Assembly: GCA_047606565.1 (NCBI GenBank)
Contig: JASGEH010000024.1
Span: 1-7,457, forward strand
Length of the DNA: 7,457 nt
Source of the DNA: Comamonas_F sp047606565
GTDB lineage: Bacteria > Pseudomonadota > Gammaproteobacteria > Burkholderiales > Burkholderiaceae_C
Direction: 5' to 3'
The notes under the pieces were generated by a model, which had not been told where the DNA came from, did not search any database, and worked only from the letters and a program-made list of their open reading frames with translations. Below are positions 1 through 5,938 of the stretch, in pieces (position 1 is the stretch's first letter; each line of letters starts with the position of its first letter). Made by a program: the position numbers and the translations under genes.

Positions 1-53
1 ATGGCGGTGGCTCCTTCTTCATCCTTCCAGAAACGAATGATGGCGTCTTGCAT
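1..53 (-). CDS. flp: Flp/Fap-type (type IVb) prepilin, N-terminal fragment cut by the window edge
   Basis: Reading the minus strand from an ATG at 53-51 gives MQDAIIRFWKDEEGATA, then a codon starting AT (Ile or Met). This matches the start of Flp-family pilins, which have a short basic leader, a K-D-E-x-G stretch and then A-T-A-I-E-Y-G before the hydrophobic helix. In that family a prepilin peptidase (TadV/FppA type) cuts after the glycine, and the mature subunit assembles into the thin Tad/Flp adhesion pilus. Here the expected cut is between G14 and A15. An AGGGGA-like ribosome binding site lies 7-8 nt upstream of the ATG. An earlier ATG at about 70 is in another frame. The hydrophobic helix and the rest of the roughly 50-70-residue protein lie outside the window, so the call rests on 17 residues plus the ribosome binding site. 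It is the only gene start visible in this part of the window. Confidence 0.8.
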   Translation of the reverse strand, partial: MQDAIIRFWKDEEGATA

Positions 54-88
54 GATATTTCCCCTTGCATTCACAAGAAATTGAGAAT

Positions 89-111
89 GGAAACCTCTTT
101 CAGAGGCTTCC
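89..111 (-). promoter_or_regulatory. Stem-loop in the untranslated leader of the pilin mRNA
   Basis: On the minus strand GGAAGCCTC and GAGGTTTCC can pair around a 5-nt loop (TGAAA), giving a 9-bp stem with one G-U wobble. It ends 35 nt before the pilin ATG, so it would lie in the 5' leader if transcription starts at the candidate promoter at 197-212. The T's after it are interrupted (ATTCTCAATTTCTTG), so it is not a clear terminator. It could stabilise the mRNA or affect translation. The pairing is seen directly; any role is inferred. Confidence 0.4.
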
Positions 112-196
112 CCCATCGCAAGCTGACGATGCCTGCCAACCAATTACAGCACAAGGATTGATGGTCCGCATAGTTACCCGTAGCCGCAGGAGTTAA

Positions 197-212
197 TGCA
201 TAAGGCATGCCA
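197..212 (-). promoter_or_regulatory. Candidate sigma-54 (RpoN) promoter for the pilin gene
   Basis: The minus strand reads TGGCATGCCTTATGCA. The sigma-54 consensus TGGCACG-N4-TTGCA is matched at 10 of 12 defined positions, with the essential GG (-24) and GC (-12) exactly 10 nt apart. Initiation would fall about 12 nt past the GC, near 186, giving a leader of roughly 130 nt before the pilin ATG. Sigma-54 is known to drive the type IVa pilin gene pilA with the PilS/PilR system. Its use for this type IVb pilin is inference. Enhancer-like repeats lie 150-320 bp upstream, a normal distance for sigma-54 activators. The site contains the palindrome GGCATGCC, which could make the match accidental. 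Confidence 0.45.
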
Positions 213-224
213 TCTCCATTCAAA

Positions 225-234
225 GTGACGTCAC
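225..234. promoter_or_regulatory. Perfect 10-bp palindrome GTGACGTCAC
   Basis: GTGACGTCAC is a perfect palindrome directly abutting the first TTTGAATG copy and about 13 bp upstream of the candidate sigma-54 element. It could be a dimeric regulator site. No known regulator is assigned. Confidence 0.25.
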
Positions 235-363
235 GAGCAACCAATCAATTTACATAATGGAAACACAAACAGAAAAACAAGCATTCAAAGTTAACATTTA
301 GAAAATATATGCATGTATTTCGCAAACAATCACTCAGAATCACACAACCATTGCACGAAAGCA

Positions 364-381
364 ACACAAATGGACACAAAT
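364..381. repeat. Tandem ACACAAAT repeat with a 10-bp period
   Basis: ACACAAAT occurs at 364-371 and 374-381, exactly 10 bp (about one helical turn) apart, so both copies face the same side of the DNA. A related ACACAAAC lies near 262. On the minus strand the unit reads ATTTGTGT, and the second plus-strand copy contains GTGTC, similar to the core recalled for PilR sites upstream of pilA. It lies 150-185 bp upstream of the candidate sigma-54 promoter, where an activator site would be expected. Function is inferred. Confidence 0.3.
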
Positions 382-455
382 TTCTCGGCATGCCCGCGCA
401 TGGGATGCGGTCTTTTACACATCTTTCTTGAGACAAAAAATTGCTACAACCATTC

Positions 456-469
456 AAACCCTAGGGTTT
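456..469. promoter_or_regulatory. Perfect 14-bp palindrome AAACCCTAGGGTTT
   Basis: AAACCCTAGGGTTT is its own reverse complement and has no loop, so it suits a dimeric DNA-binding protein better than an RNA hairpin. It overlaps the third TTTGAATG copy. A run of T's follows on the plus strand, but the absence of a loop argues against a terminator. Confidence 0.35.
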
Positions 470-502
470 TTATGTAATATAAAAGTTCTCAACTATGTAA
501 AC

Positions 503-531
503 GTCGTCACGTAACGTGGCGACACGTTACG
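503..531. promoter_or_regulatory. Two overlapping inverted repeats built on an ACGT core
   Basis: Bases 510-518 (CGTAACGTG) and 523-531 (CACGTTACG) are perfect 9-bp inverted arms around GCGA. A second, overlapping palindrome is centred on base 513: bases 503-512 against 514-523 pair at 9 of 10 positions, with the tenth a T/G. Three ACGT-containing half-sites therefore alternate in orientation within 29 bp. This looks more like a cooperative operator than a terminator, since no T run follows on either strand. As RNA, the plus strand would close the first stem with a GNRA-type GCGA loop. It lies at the edge between AT-rich and GC-rich DNA. Confidence 0.4.
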
Positions 532-595
532 AAGGAAGGTAACAACGGAACATCGCGTGATCAGCCCTTGTGTGTGCTGCGTATGCCCTCAGGCC

Positions 596-618
596 GGGCC
601 GCACCCAGCCGGCGGCCC
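596..618. other. GC-rich stem-loop of uncertain role
   Basis: GGGCCGC (596-602) and GCGGCCC (612-618) form a perfect 7-bp inverted repeat around a 9-nt loop. No T run follows on either strand. It may be a secondary stop or a structural element downstream of the secretion operon, but such stems are frequent by chance in GC-rich DNA. Confidence 0.2.
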
Positions 619-820
619 CCTTGAAGGCCAAGACACGTTGTGATAGGGAAGAGCCCTGCGACGAGGGAGATGCCCGCGGCAATGCGCCGTCACGGGAAGA
701 TGCGGTCAGGTCGGCCATTCCCTGCGTGGGATGCCGAATCGCATTGGAGAGGAAAAGCGAGTGTGAGTCCGGGTCGACCGCGGGCCGAGGGGCCTTGCCC
801 TCGACCGCTGACCCGTGACC

Positions 821-845
821 GGCAGCGGTGCTGGCCACCGCTGCC
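821..845 (-). terminator. Strong hairpin just after the tolC-like gene, possible terminator or mRNA 3' end
   Basis: GGCAGCGGTG (821-830) and CACCGCTGCC (836-845) form a perfect, very GC-rich 10-bp stem with a 5-nt loop. It begins 18 nt past the stop codon of the last gene of the secretion operon, where a transcript end is expected. No run of T's follows on the minus strand (the next bases are GGTCACGGG), so it is not a textbook intrinsic terminator. It may act with Rho, use a non-canonical mechanism, or protect the mRNA 3' end from nucleases. The stem is seen; its function is inferred. Confidence 0.5.
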
Positions 846-862
846 AAGCCGATCCAGGGGGA

Positions 863-2602
863 TCAGCGCGACACCGCGGGCACGGTATCGGCCATGCGCA
901 GCGCTCCCGCGCTGGCGGCGGCGCCCTTCTTGGCGACGGCGGCCGGTGCCGGGGCAATCGGCTCAGCCGGCGCCTGGGGAACTTCGGCACGGGCGATCAA
1001 GGCCGACAGGCCCACCAGATCCTGGCCCGAGAAGAAGTCGTCGAGCCATTCGACAGGTTCGCCAGGGCGCATGTCGAGCAGGCCGACGGTGCGCGCCAGA
1101 CGCAGGGCGTTGATGCGCTCGTCGAAGACGGCGTCCACATAGTCCTGCAGCGCGGTGTAGTAATCGAGCTGCGCGTCGAGCACGTTCGGCAGGGTTTCGC
1201 GACCAAAGTCCAGCAGGCGATGGCGGCCCTCGAACGCCTCGCGCGCCGCGTCGGCCGCTTCGCGCAGACGCGATTCACGCTCCTGCAGCGTGGCGGTCTG
1301 GCTCCAGACGGCGAAGGTCTGCTGCTGCACGTTGCGGCGCACGGACTCGTACTTGGCTTCCTGGCTGGCCTGCTTGGACAGGGCGACCTTGATGCGGCGC
1401 TGCAGTTCGAAGCCAGTGCCGAAGTTCCAGTTGACTTCCAGGCCGGCGCGCGTGCCATCGGTGTAGACCACTTCGTCCTTGTCCTTGTTCTTGACGAGCA
1501 CGGCGTCGAGCGTGGGCCAGCGCCCGCCCTCGGCCTCGCGCACACCGGCCTTGGCCTGGTCGATCAGCAGTTGCGCCTGCTTGAGCTCGGCGCTGTTGGT
1601 CGAGGCGGCCTCCAGCGCGTCCTCGAGCGTGGCCAGGCGCCACTGCGCGGGCGTGGCGGTGGTCGGCAGGTATTCGGGATTGGGCTGGAAACCGAAATAG
1701 GTTTCGAACTTGGCCAGCGCGTCGATGCGCTTGGAATCAAACTCGCTTTGGCGGGCCGCCGAGGTGGCCCGCCGCGCCAGCGTCATCTGGTAATCGCTGC
1801 GGCCCGACGCGCCCAGATCGAGCCGGCGTTCCTCGACGCGCGCGATCTGGTCGAGCACGCGACTGGAGCGGTCGGCGACCTTGCTCTTGAGGTCGTAGCG
1901 CTGCACCTCCAGATAGGCCGTAAGCGCATCGAGCAGCACCTTCTGCCGCGCCGAGACATAGCCGTCATCGTACGCCTCGTTGCTGGCCTTGGCCGCGTCC
2001 ACGCGCGCGCTGATGGCACCGCCGTCGAGCACGGTGATGCGCGCCTCGGCCGACAAGGCGGTGTAGTTCGGCTTGCCGCTGCTCGTGTCCGCCGAGGTCT
2101 GGCCGCCCGAGGAGCCGATCTTGAAGCGTGGAAAGCGCGCCTGGCGCGCGGCCTCGACCTCGTAGCCACTGGTTTCAAGGTCGGCCAGGGCGGTCAGCAC
2201 GTCGGGGTGGGAACTGGCGGCCTGCACCAGGGCTTCCTTGACCTGGCGCGCATAGGCGACCGCGCCCTGCGACCCCGGCGACAGCGTTGCCGTGCGCTGC
2301 AGCGTGGTGTCGGCCGGCTCGCCACCCAGGCCGCTCACGGCAGGGGGCGACTGATCCGGCGCGGCAACACCGGCCTCGGGCGGCACCGCCTGAAACTGGC
2401 GGATCACGCCCGCAGGCTCAGCGTCGGGAACGGGATCTCCGCCGTCGGCCCAGGCCGGCAGGGCCAGGCATCCGCCCAGGCCGATCAGCCAGGCGGCGCG
2501 GACCGTGGCCCTGAGGACGGGCCGGGCAGGCTGGGCGTCCGCGCATTGTTCTGCGGCACGCGTCAAAGTTGCAAATCGCATCGGTGGTGAATCTCCAAAC
2601 AT
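863..2602 (-). CDS. TolC-family outer-membrane channel of a type I secretion system
   Basis: This encodes a 579-residue outer-membrane efflux protein forming the exit duct of the exporter. A signal peptide is visible: an arginine-containing N-region, the core AAWLIGLGGCLALP and an AWA|D cleavage site near residue 52. A Pro/Ala-rich stretch (about 55-105) precedes two homologous helical halves, one starting near HPDVLTALAD (132) and ending its first helix in EAARQARFPRF, the other near SAELKQAQ (337) with KAGVREAEGGRWPTL. This is the internal duplication of the TolC/OEP family. A long Ala/Pro-rich tail (about 540-579) follows. The ATG at 2602 overlaps the preceding stop by one base (TGATG) and has AGGGA 7 nt upstream. 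A second ATG at 2581 with GGAGA upstream is a real alternative (572 residues); a TTG at 2605 is unlikely. Last gene of the operon. The family is certain, the substrate unknown. Confidence 0.93.
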   Translation of the reverse strand: MFGDSPPMRFATLTRAAEQCADAQPARPVLRATVRAAWLIGLGGCLALPAWADGGDPVPDAEPAGVIRQFQAVPPEAGVAAPDQSPPAVSGLGGEPADTTLQRTATLSPGSQGAVAYARQVKEALVQAASSHPDVLTALADLETSGYEVEAARQARFPRFKIGSSGGQTSADTSSGKPNYTALSAEARITVLDGGAISARVDAAKASNEAYDDGYVSARQKVLLDALTAYLEVQRYDLKSKVADRSSRVLDQIARVEERRLDLGASGRSDYQMTLARRATSAARQSEFDSKRIDALAKFETYFGFQPNPEYLPTTATPAQWRLATLEDALEAASTNSAELKQAQLLIDQAKAGVREAEGGRWPTLDAVLVKNKDKDEVVYTDGTRAGLEVNWNFGTGFELQRRIKVALSKQASQEAKYESVRRNVQQQTFAVWSQTATLQERESRLREAADAAREAFEGRHRLLDFGRETLPNVLDAQLDYYTALQDYVDAVFDERINALRLARTVGLLDMRPGEPVEWLDDFFSGQDLVGLSALIARAEVPQAPAEPIAPAPAAVAKKGAAASAGALRMADTVPAVSR

Positions 2603-3927
2603 CAAGGTTCCCTGAAAGCTTCATTCTTGACACGCAGCACGGGGCGCAGCATGTACCAGATGAAAGGCTCGTGCCCGACCACCAGGTCGGTCTCCGTTTC
2701 CATACCCGGGGTGATCCGGTTGTCCGGCCGCCCCACGTAATCGGTCTTGGTGCTGACCAGCAGCCGGTAGTACGGCAAGGCGTCCGCCTTGGATTCGTCG
2801 CGGTCGGCGTCGGCCGCGACCAGCGTGACGGCGCCGTCGACCATGCCGTAGCGCAGGAAATCGTAGGCGGTGACCTTGATCTTGGCCTTCTGCCCGACGC
2901 CGACGTAGCCGCGGTCGTCCGGGTTCAGACGCGCCTCGACCAGAAGGCTGTCCTCGTCGGGCACGATTTCCATGATCTGTTCACCGGGCTTGACCACCCA
3001 GCCCGGGCTGTTGCTGCGCAAGCCCTTGACCAGACCGGCCGCCGGCGCCACGACGACGGTGCGCTCGCGCTGGCTGCGCGCGCGCGTGAGGTCTTCGTTG
3101 AGGCTGGCGAGCTGGCGCTCGACATCGGCCAGATCCTCGGAAGCCTTGCGCTGGAAGGCGCCGCGCGACTCGGCCACCTTGGCCTGGGCTTGCGCGACGG
3201 CGGCGCGGCTGGATTGCAGGCCCTGGCGCGCCACCGCCAGATCACTGCGCACCGATTCAAGCTGCCGGCGTTTCTCGAGCACTTCGAGCTGGCCGATCAA
3301 CTGCTCCTTGCCCAGTTGCTCGGAAATGTCCAACTCCTTCTGGGACAGGGCCGCGCGCTGCTCGAGACCGCTGATCTTGGCCTGCTGCTCCAGCAGCTGG
3401 CTGCGCGACTGCTCCAGCGCCGAGACCGCGCCGGCCTCGATGCCCTGCTGCTCCAGCGCGCGCGCGCGGTAGGCCCCCATCTGGGCCTGCACGATGGTCG
3501 CGTCCAGTCCCGCGGGGAAGTCCTCGCTCCGCAAGGTCCGGCCTTCGGTCTCCGCCGTGTGGCGCACGCGCATGGCACGCAGGCCGTCGTAGCGCGCGCT
3601 CAGCTCTTCCAGGTTCAGGCTGTTGCCCCCCAGGTCAATCGTGACCAGCGGCTGCCCCTGCTGCACACGCTGCCCTTCCTGCACCGAGACGGCCGTGACG
3701 ATGCCGCCTTCGAGATGCTGCACGGCCTTGACCCGGTCCGAGGGAATGATGCGGCCCGGCGCCACGATGACCTTTTCGACCGGGAAAAACAGGCCGAAAA
3801 GACCCAGCGCCAGAAAGCCGGCGACGATCCAGCGCCAGCGCCTTTGCTGCTTGGGGTCGCGTGCCGGGCGTTGCTCGGGCGGCAAGTCGCGGATCAGGAC
3901 CTGCGGGAGATCGGGCGTCTTGTTCAT
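2602..3927 (-). CDS. HlyD-family periplasmic membrane fusion protein of a type I secretion system
   Basis: A 441-residue adaptor that links the inner-membrane ABC exporter to the TolC-like channel. In order: a short cytoplasmic basic N-terminus (1-32), one transmembrane helix (about 33-50), the first half of the lipoyl-like domain (about 66-98, with HLEGGIV and EGQRVQQGQPL), a long heptad-rich coiled-coil hairpin (about 105-290, rich in Q, E, L, A and R), the second lipoyl half (291-323, VVVAPAAGLV and PGEQIMEIVP), and a beta-barrel with the C-terminal family signature ITPGMETETDLVVG (405-418). Length and order are typical of HlyD/PrtE proteins. Its ATG overlaps the stop of the ABC gene as ATGA, and GGTGG lies about 7 nt upstream of the start. 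No domain is missing or broken. Confidence 0.95.
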   Translation of the reverse strand: MNKTPDLPQVLIRDLPPEQRPARDPKQQRRWRWIVAGFLALGLFGLFFPVEKVIVAPGRIIPSDRVKAVQHLEGGIVTAVSVQEGQRVQQGQPLVTIDLGGNSLNLEELSARYDGLRAMRVRHTAETEGRTLRSEDFPAGLDATIVQAQMGAYRARALEQQGIEAGAVSALEQSRSQLLEQQAKISGLEQRAALSQKELDISEQLGKEQLIGQLEVLEKRRQLESVRSDLAVARQGLQSSRAAVAQAQAKVAESRGAFQRKASEDLADVERQLASLNEDLTRARSQRERTVVVAPAAGLVKGLRSNSPGWVVKPGEQIMEIVPDEDSLLVEARLNPDDRGYVGVGQKAKIKVTAYDFLRYGMVDGAVTLVAADADRDESKADALPYYRLLVSTKTDYVGRPDNRITPGMETETDLVVGHEPFIWYMLRPVLRVKNEAFREP

Positions 3928-5783
3928 GATGTCGCCACCAAAGATGAACTGGAATCGGGGGCGCCATCGTCACGCCGCGCCTCGGCGGCGCCCGGCGAGC
4001 GCAGCTCCTGGCCCTCGGCATGGGCCGCCACGGGGCGCTTGACGCCGAAGAGCTTGGGCACCATCACCGCGGGCGTGCCTTGCCTCACGCTGCCATCGCC
4101 GGGGACGTGGTAGACCTGATCGGCCACGGAAACCAGCCGCAGCGAGTGCGTGACGGCGATCACCGTGCGCGTGCGCGCCACGCCCCGCAGCGCGGCCAGC
4201 AGCTTGGTTTCGCTCTCGAAGTCCAGGTCGTTGCTGGGCTCGTCGAGGATCAGCACGGCCGGGTTGCGCAAGAACAGCTGCGCCAGCGCCAGCTTGCGCC
4301 GCTGCCCGACCGACAGGCCCATGCCGCCTTCGCCCACCTCGCTGCGATAGCCCTGTGGCAGTGCCGAGATGAACTCGTGCGCGCCGGCCAGGCGGCAGGC
4401 GCCGATGATCTGCTCATCGCCCGCCTCCGGGGCGCTGCGGCGCAGCGCCTCGATCAGGGGGCCGCTGAACCAGTAGACCTCTTGCGCCATGGTCGAAATC
4501 CAGCACACCATCTCGCTGCGCGAGAACTGCGCGACGTCGTATTCACCGATCGTGACGGTGCCGGCGGTGGGCGCATAAAGGCCCGCGGCCAGCTTGATCA
4601 GCGTGGACTTGCCCGCGCCATTGCGGCCGACCACCACATGCAGGCCGCAGGGCCCGATGTCGAGGTTGATGTTGGCGAGCACCGGGTTGATGGCGCCAGG
4701 GAATTGGTAGCTGACATCGCTCAGCTTGAGGTGGCCGGCGGGCTTGGGCAGTTGCAGGCCGCCGGAGGCCCGCTCGACGGGTTCGGCCAGCACCTCTTCG
4801 AGGCGGATCGCCGCCTCCGAGGCCCGCGCCAGCGAGCGCCAGCTCGATGCCAGCCGCGCCACCGGCGCCAGCGCCTTGCTGGCCAGCAAGTTGATCGCCA
4901 TCAGGCTGCCGATGGACATCCACTGCTGCGTGATGCCGATCGCCCCCACCGTGATCACCACCACCGAGAACACGGTCAGCAGCACGGTGGTGCCTTCGCG
5001 CGCGTTCTCGATCTCGCCATTCTTGCGAAAACTCTCGGCCAGCCAGGTGTCGTAACTCTGCCGCCACATCTTGGTGACGGTGTCATCCTGCCCCAGCGTC
5101 TTGAGGGTCTCGCGCGCCTGGCAGATCTCGGACGTGGTCTTGTCCAGATCGCGGGCATGGCCGGTTTCCTCGACCCGCTTGGCCCGCACCTCGTCGGCCC
5201 ACCACCAGGCCAGGAACGAGAGGATGGCCAGCGCGGCAATCACCACCGGCAGCACGGGCAGCGCCACGATGCCGATGACGATCAGCGCGAACACGGCCAT
5301 GGGCAGGTCGAAGACGGCCGCCAGCAAGCCCCCGGTGATGGTCGAACGCACCGCCCCCACGTCGCGGAACAACTGGAACCACGCCGACGAAGGGCGTGCC
5401 TCCAGCGCGCGCAGGGGCCGGTTGAGCATGCTGTCCAAGAGCGCCTTGGAGACGTCGTGGTCGATCAAGGCGCCGGCGTCGCGCAAGGCGCGCGTGCGCC
5501 GCATGCGCAGCCAGAACTCGATGGCCAGGAAAAACAGCACCCCCGCCACCAGCGCCGTGAGCGTGGCCATGCCGCCGCGGTAGATCACGCGGTTGTAGAC
5601 CTGCAGGATGAAGATCGACGGCAGCAGGCCGAACAGGCTGATCGGAATCGACCACCAGGCGGCGCGCCGCAGCATGGGCGCGGCCGCGCGGAAAGCCTGC
5701 ACCATGGCGTTCGCATGCGGGCTGGCCTGCGGGTCGTCAGGCTGGCGCTTGACCAGCTGTCGGGGCATGAGGAACTTGATCAT
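3924..5783 (-). CDS. Type I secretion ABC exporter, fused permease and ATPase, without a peptidase domain
   Basis: A 619-residue inner-membrane protein with one transmembrane domain and one ATPase domain, acting as a dimer that uses ATP to export a protein or peptide. Hydrophobic helices lie at about 41-63, 72-92, 151-196 and 265-304. The ATPase domain shows Walker A GRNGAGKST (386-394, K392), Q-loop Q434, signature LSVGQ (490-494), Walker B LILDE (D514, E515), D-loop SNDLD and switch His H546. The ~35 residues before the first helix leave no room for a C39 peptidase or C39-like domain, so it is PrtD-like rather than HlyB-like. The signature differs from canonical LSGGQ. A charged, Ser/Ala-rich tail (about 565-619) follows the ATPase. 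The start at 5783 has GGGGA 8 nt upstream. First gene of the three-gene operon. Family certain, substrate unknown. Confidence 0.95.
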   Translation of the reverse strand: MIKFLMPRQLVKRQPDDPQASPHANAMVQAFRAAAPMLRRAAWWSIPISLFGLLPSIFILQVYNRVIYRGGMATLTALVAGVLFFLAIEFWLRMRRTRALRDAGALIDHDVSKALLDSMLNRPLRALEARPSSAWFQLFRDVGAVRSTITGGLLAAVFDLPMAVFALIVIGIVALPVLPVVIAALAILSFLAWWWADEVRAKRVEETGHARDLDKTTSEICQARETLKTLGQDDTVTKMWRQSYDTWLAESFRKNGEIENAREGTTVLLTVFSVVVITVGAIGITQQWMSIGSLMAINLLASKALAPVARLASSWRSLARASEAAIRLEEVLAEPVERASGGLQLPKPAGHLKLSDVSYQFPGAINPVLANINLDIGPCGLHVVVGRNGAGKSTLIKLAAGLYAPTAGTVTIGEYDVAQFSRSEMVCWISTMAQEVYWFSGPLIEALRRSAPEAGDEQIIGACRLAGAHEFISALPQGYRSEVGEGGMGLSVGQRRKLALAQLFLRNPAVLILDEPSNDLDFESETKLLAALRGVARTRTVIAVTHSLRLVSVADQVYHVPGDGSVRQGTPAVMVPKLFGVKRPVAAHAEGQELRSPGAAEARRDDGAPDSSSSLVATS

Positions 5784-5938
5784 CGTTGAGATCCCCGATT
5801 CGAAAAGTGAAGCAAGTCAGCCTGAATGGGCAGAATTCTGTAACGCATATACATCCCTTTTATTCACGGAAAGTAACAGATTGTTTTTTGAGAGCAGGCA
5901 CAGCTCCGCGTGCGAGGTGTGCGGAATGTGTCGGACGG
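5784..5938 (-). promoter_or_regulatory. Gap with probable promoter of the secretion operon
   Basis: The 155 bases between the Mur-ligase-like gene and the ABC gene have an AT-rich centre (about 5825-5890) between GC-rich genes. On the minus strand TATATG (5846-5851) could be a -10 box, giving a leader of about 55 nt, but no good -35 hexamer is visible 16-18 nt upstream. A perfect palindrome CAGAATTCTG (5831-5840) would overlap or follow the start site and could be an operator. GTAAC occurs on each side (5840-5844 and 5873-5877, plus strand). A promoter here is plausible, but its exact elements are uncertain. Read-through from the upstream gene is also possible. Confidence 0.35.
5898..5922 (-). 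other. Imperfect stem-loop after the Mur-ligase-like gene
   Basis: GCACAGCTC (5898-5906) and GAGGTGTGC (5914-5922) pair at 8 of 9 positions around a 7-nt loop. The stem begins 17 nt past the stop of the Mur-ligase-like gene. On the minus strand it is followed by CTGCTCTC and an A run rather than a T run, so it is at best a weak or Rho-assisted end of transcription. Confidence 0.25.

Larger units (their letters stand above)
217..458 (-). repeat. Three copies of TTTGAATG upstream of the pilin gene
   Basis: The octamer TTTGAATG (minus strand) occurs at 217-224, 282-289 and 451-458. The first and third extend to TTTGAATGG, and the first and second share the preceding C (CTTTGAATG). The first copy ends only a few bases upstream of the candidate -24 element, and the other two lie further upstream in the AT-rich stretch. 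Such spaced, same-orientation copies could be binding sites for a regulator, but an 8-bp word in AT-rich DNA can recur by chance. Confidence 0.3.
54..862. other. Intergenic region between the secretion operon and the pilin gene
   Basis: These 809 bases contain no gene I can support. Bases 54-540 are clearly AT-richer than the flanking genes and carry short repeats, palindromes and a candidate sigma-54 promoter, so this half is most simply the control region of the pilin gene. Bases 541-862 are GC-rich and hold two hairpins and a few open frames without a good start or a recognisable product. The longest, on the minus strand at 527-847, uses a TTG start, lies in the same frame as the tolC-like gene just after its stop, and resembles no family I know. 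Confidence 0.7.

Noticed and set aside
1..84. Plus-strand frame opening with ATG at base 1
   Set aside because: It is antisense to the pilin start, ends after 27 codons, and the opposite strand gives a recognisable protein with a ribosome site.
120..200. Possible c-di-GMP (GEMM-type) riboswitch in the pilin leader
   Set aside because: A few words (CGGCTACGGGTAAC) recall part of the motif, but the conserved elements are not in the right order and the long pairings are missing.
226..233. TGACGTCA as a CRE-like or CRP site
   Set aside because: The match is to a eukaryotic CRE. The bacterial CRP site (TGTGA-N6-TCACA) is not matched, so only an unassigned palindrome is reported.
245..457. Minus-strand open frame of 70 codons, Cys-rich
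   Set aside because: It starts with TTG, has no properly spaced ribosome site and lies in AT-rich promoter-like DNA. The Cys and Phe content reflects TGT/TTT words.
570..1113. Plus-strand open frames at 570-818 and 640-1113
   Set aside because: They have Arg/Pro-rich translations, no family resemblance and no good ribosome site, and the second runs into the antisense of the TolC-like gene.
815..5789. Three long plus-strand open frames (815-2590, 2569-4113, 4020-5789) covering the whole secretion operon in antisense
   Set aside because: They mirror minus-strand genes with clear families. Their proteins are His/Arg/Gly/Gln-rich low-complexity translations, as expected when G/C-biased third positions remove antisense stops.
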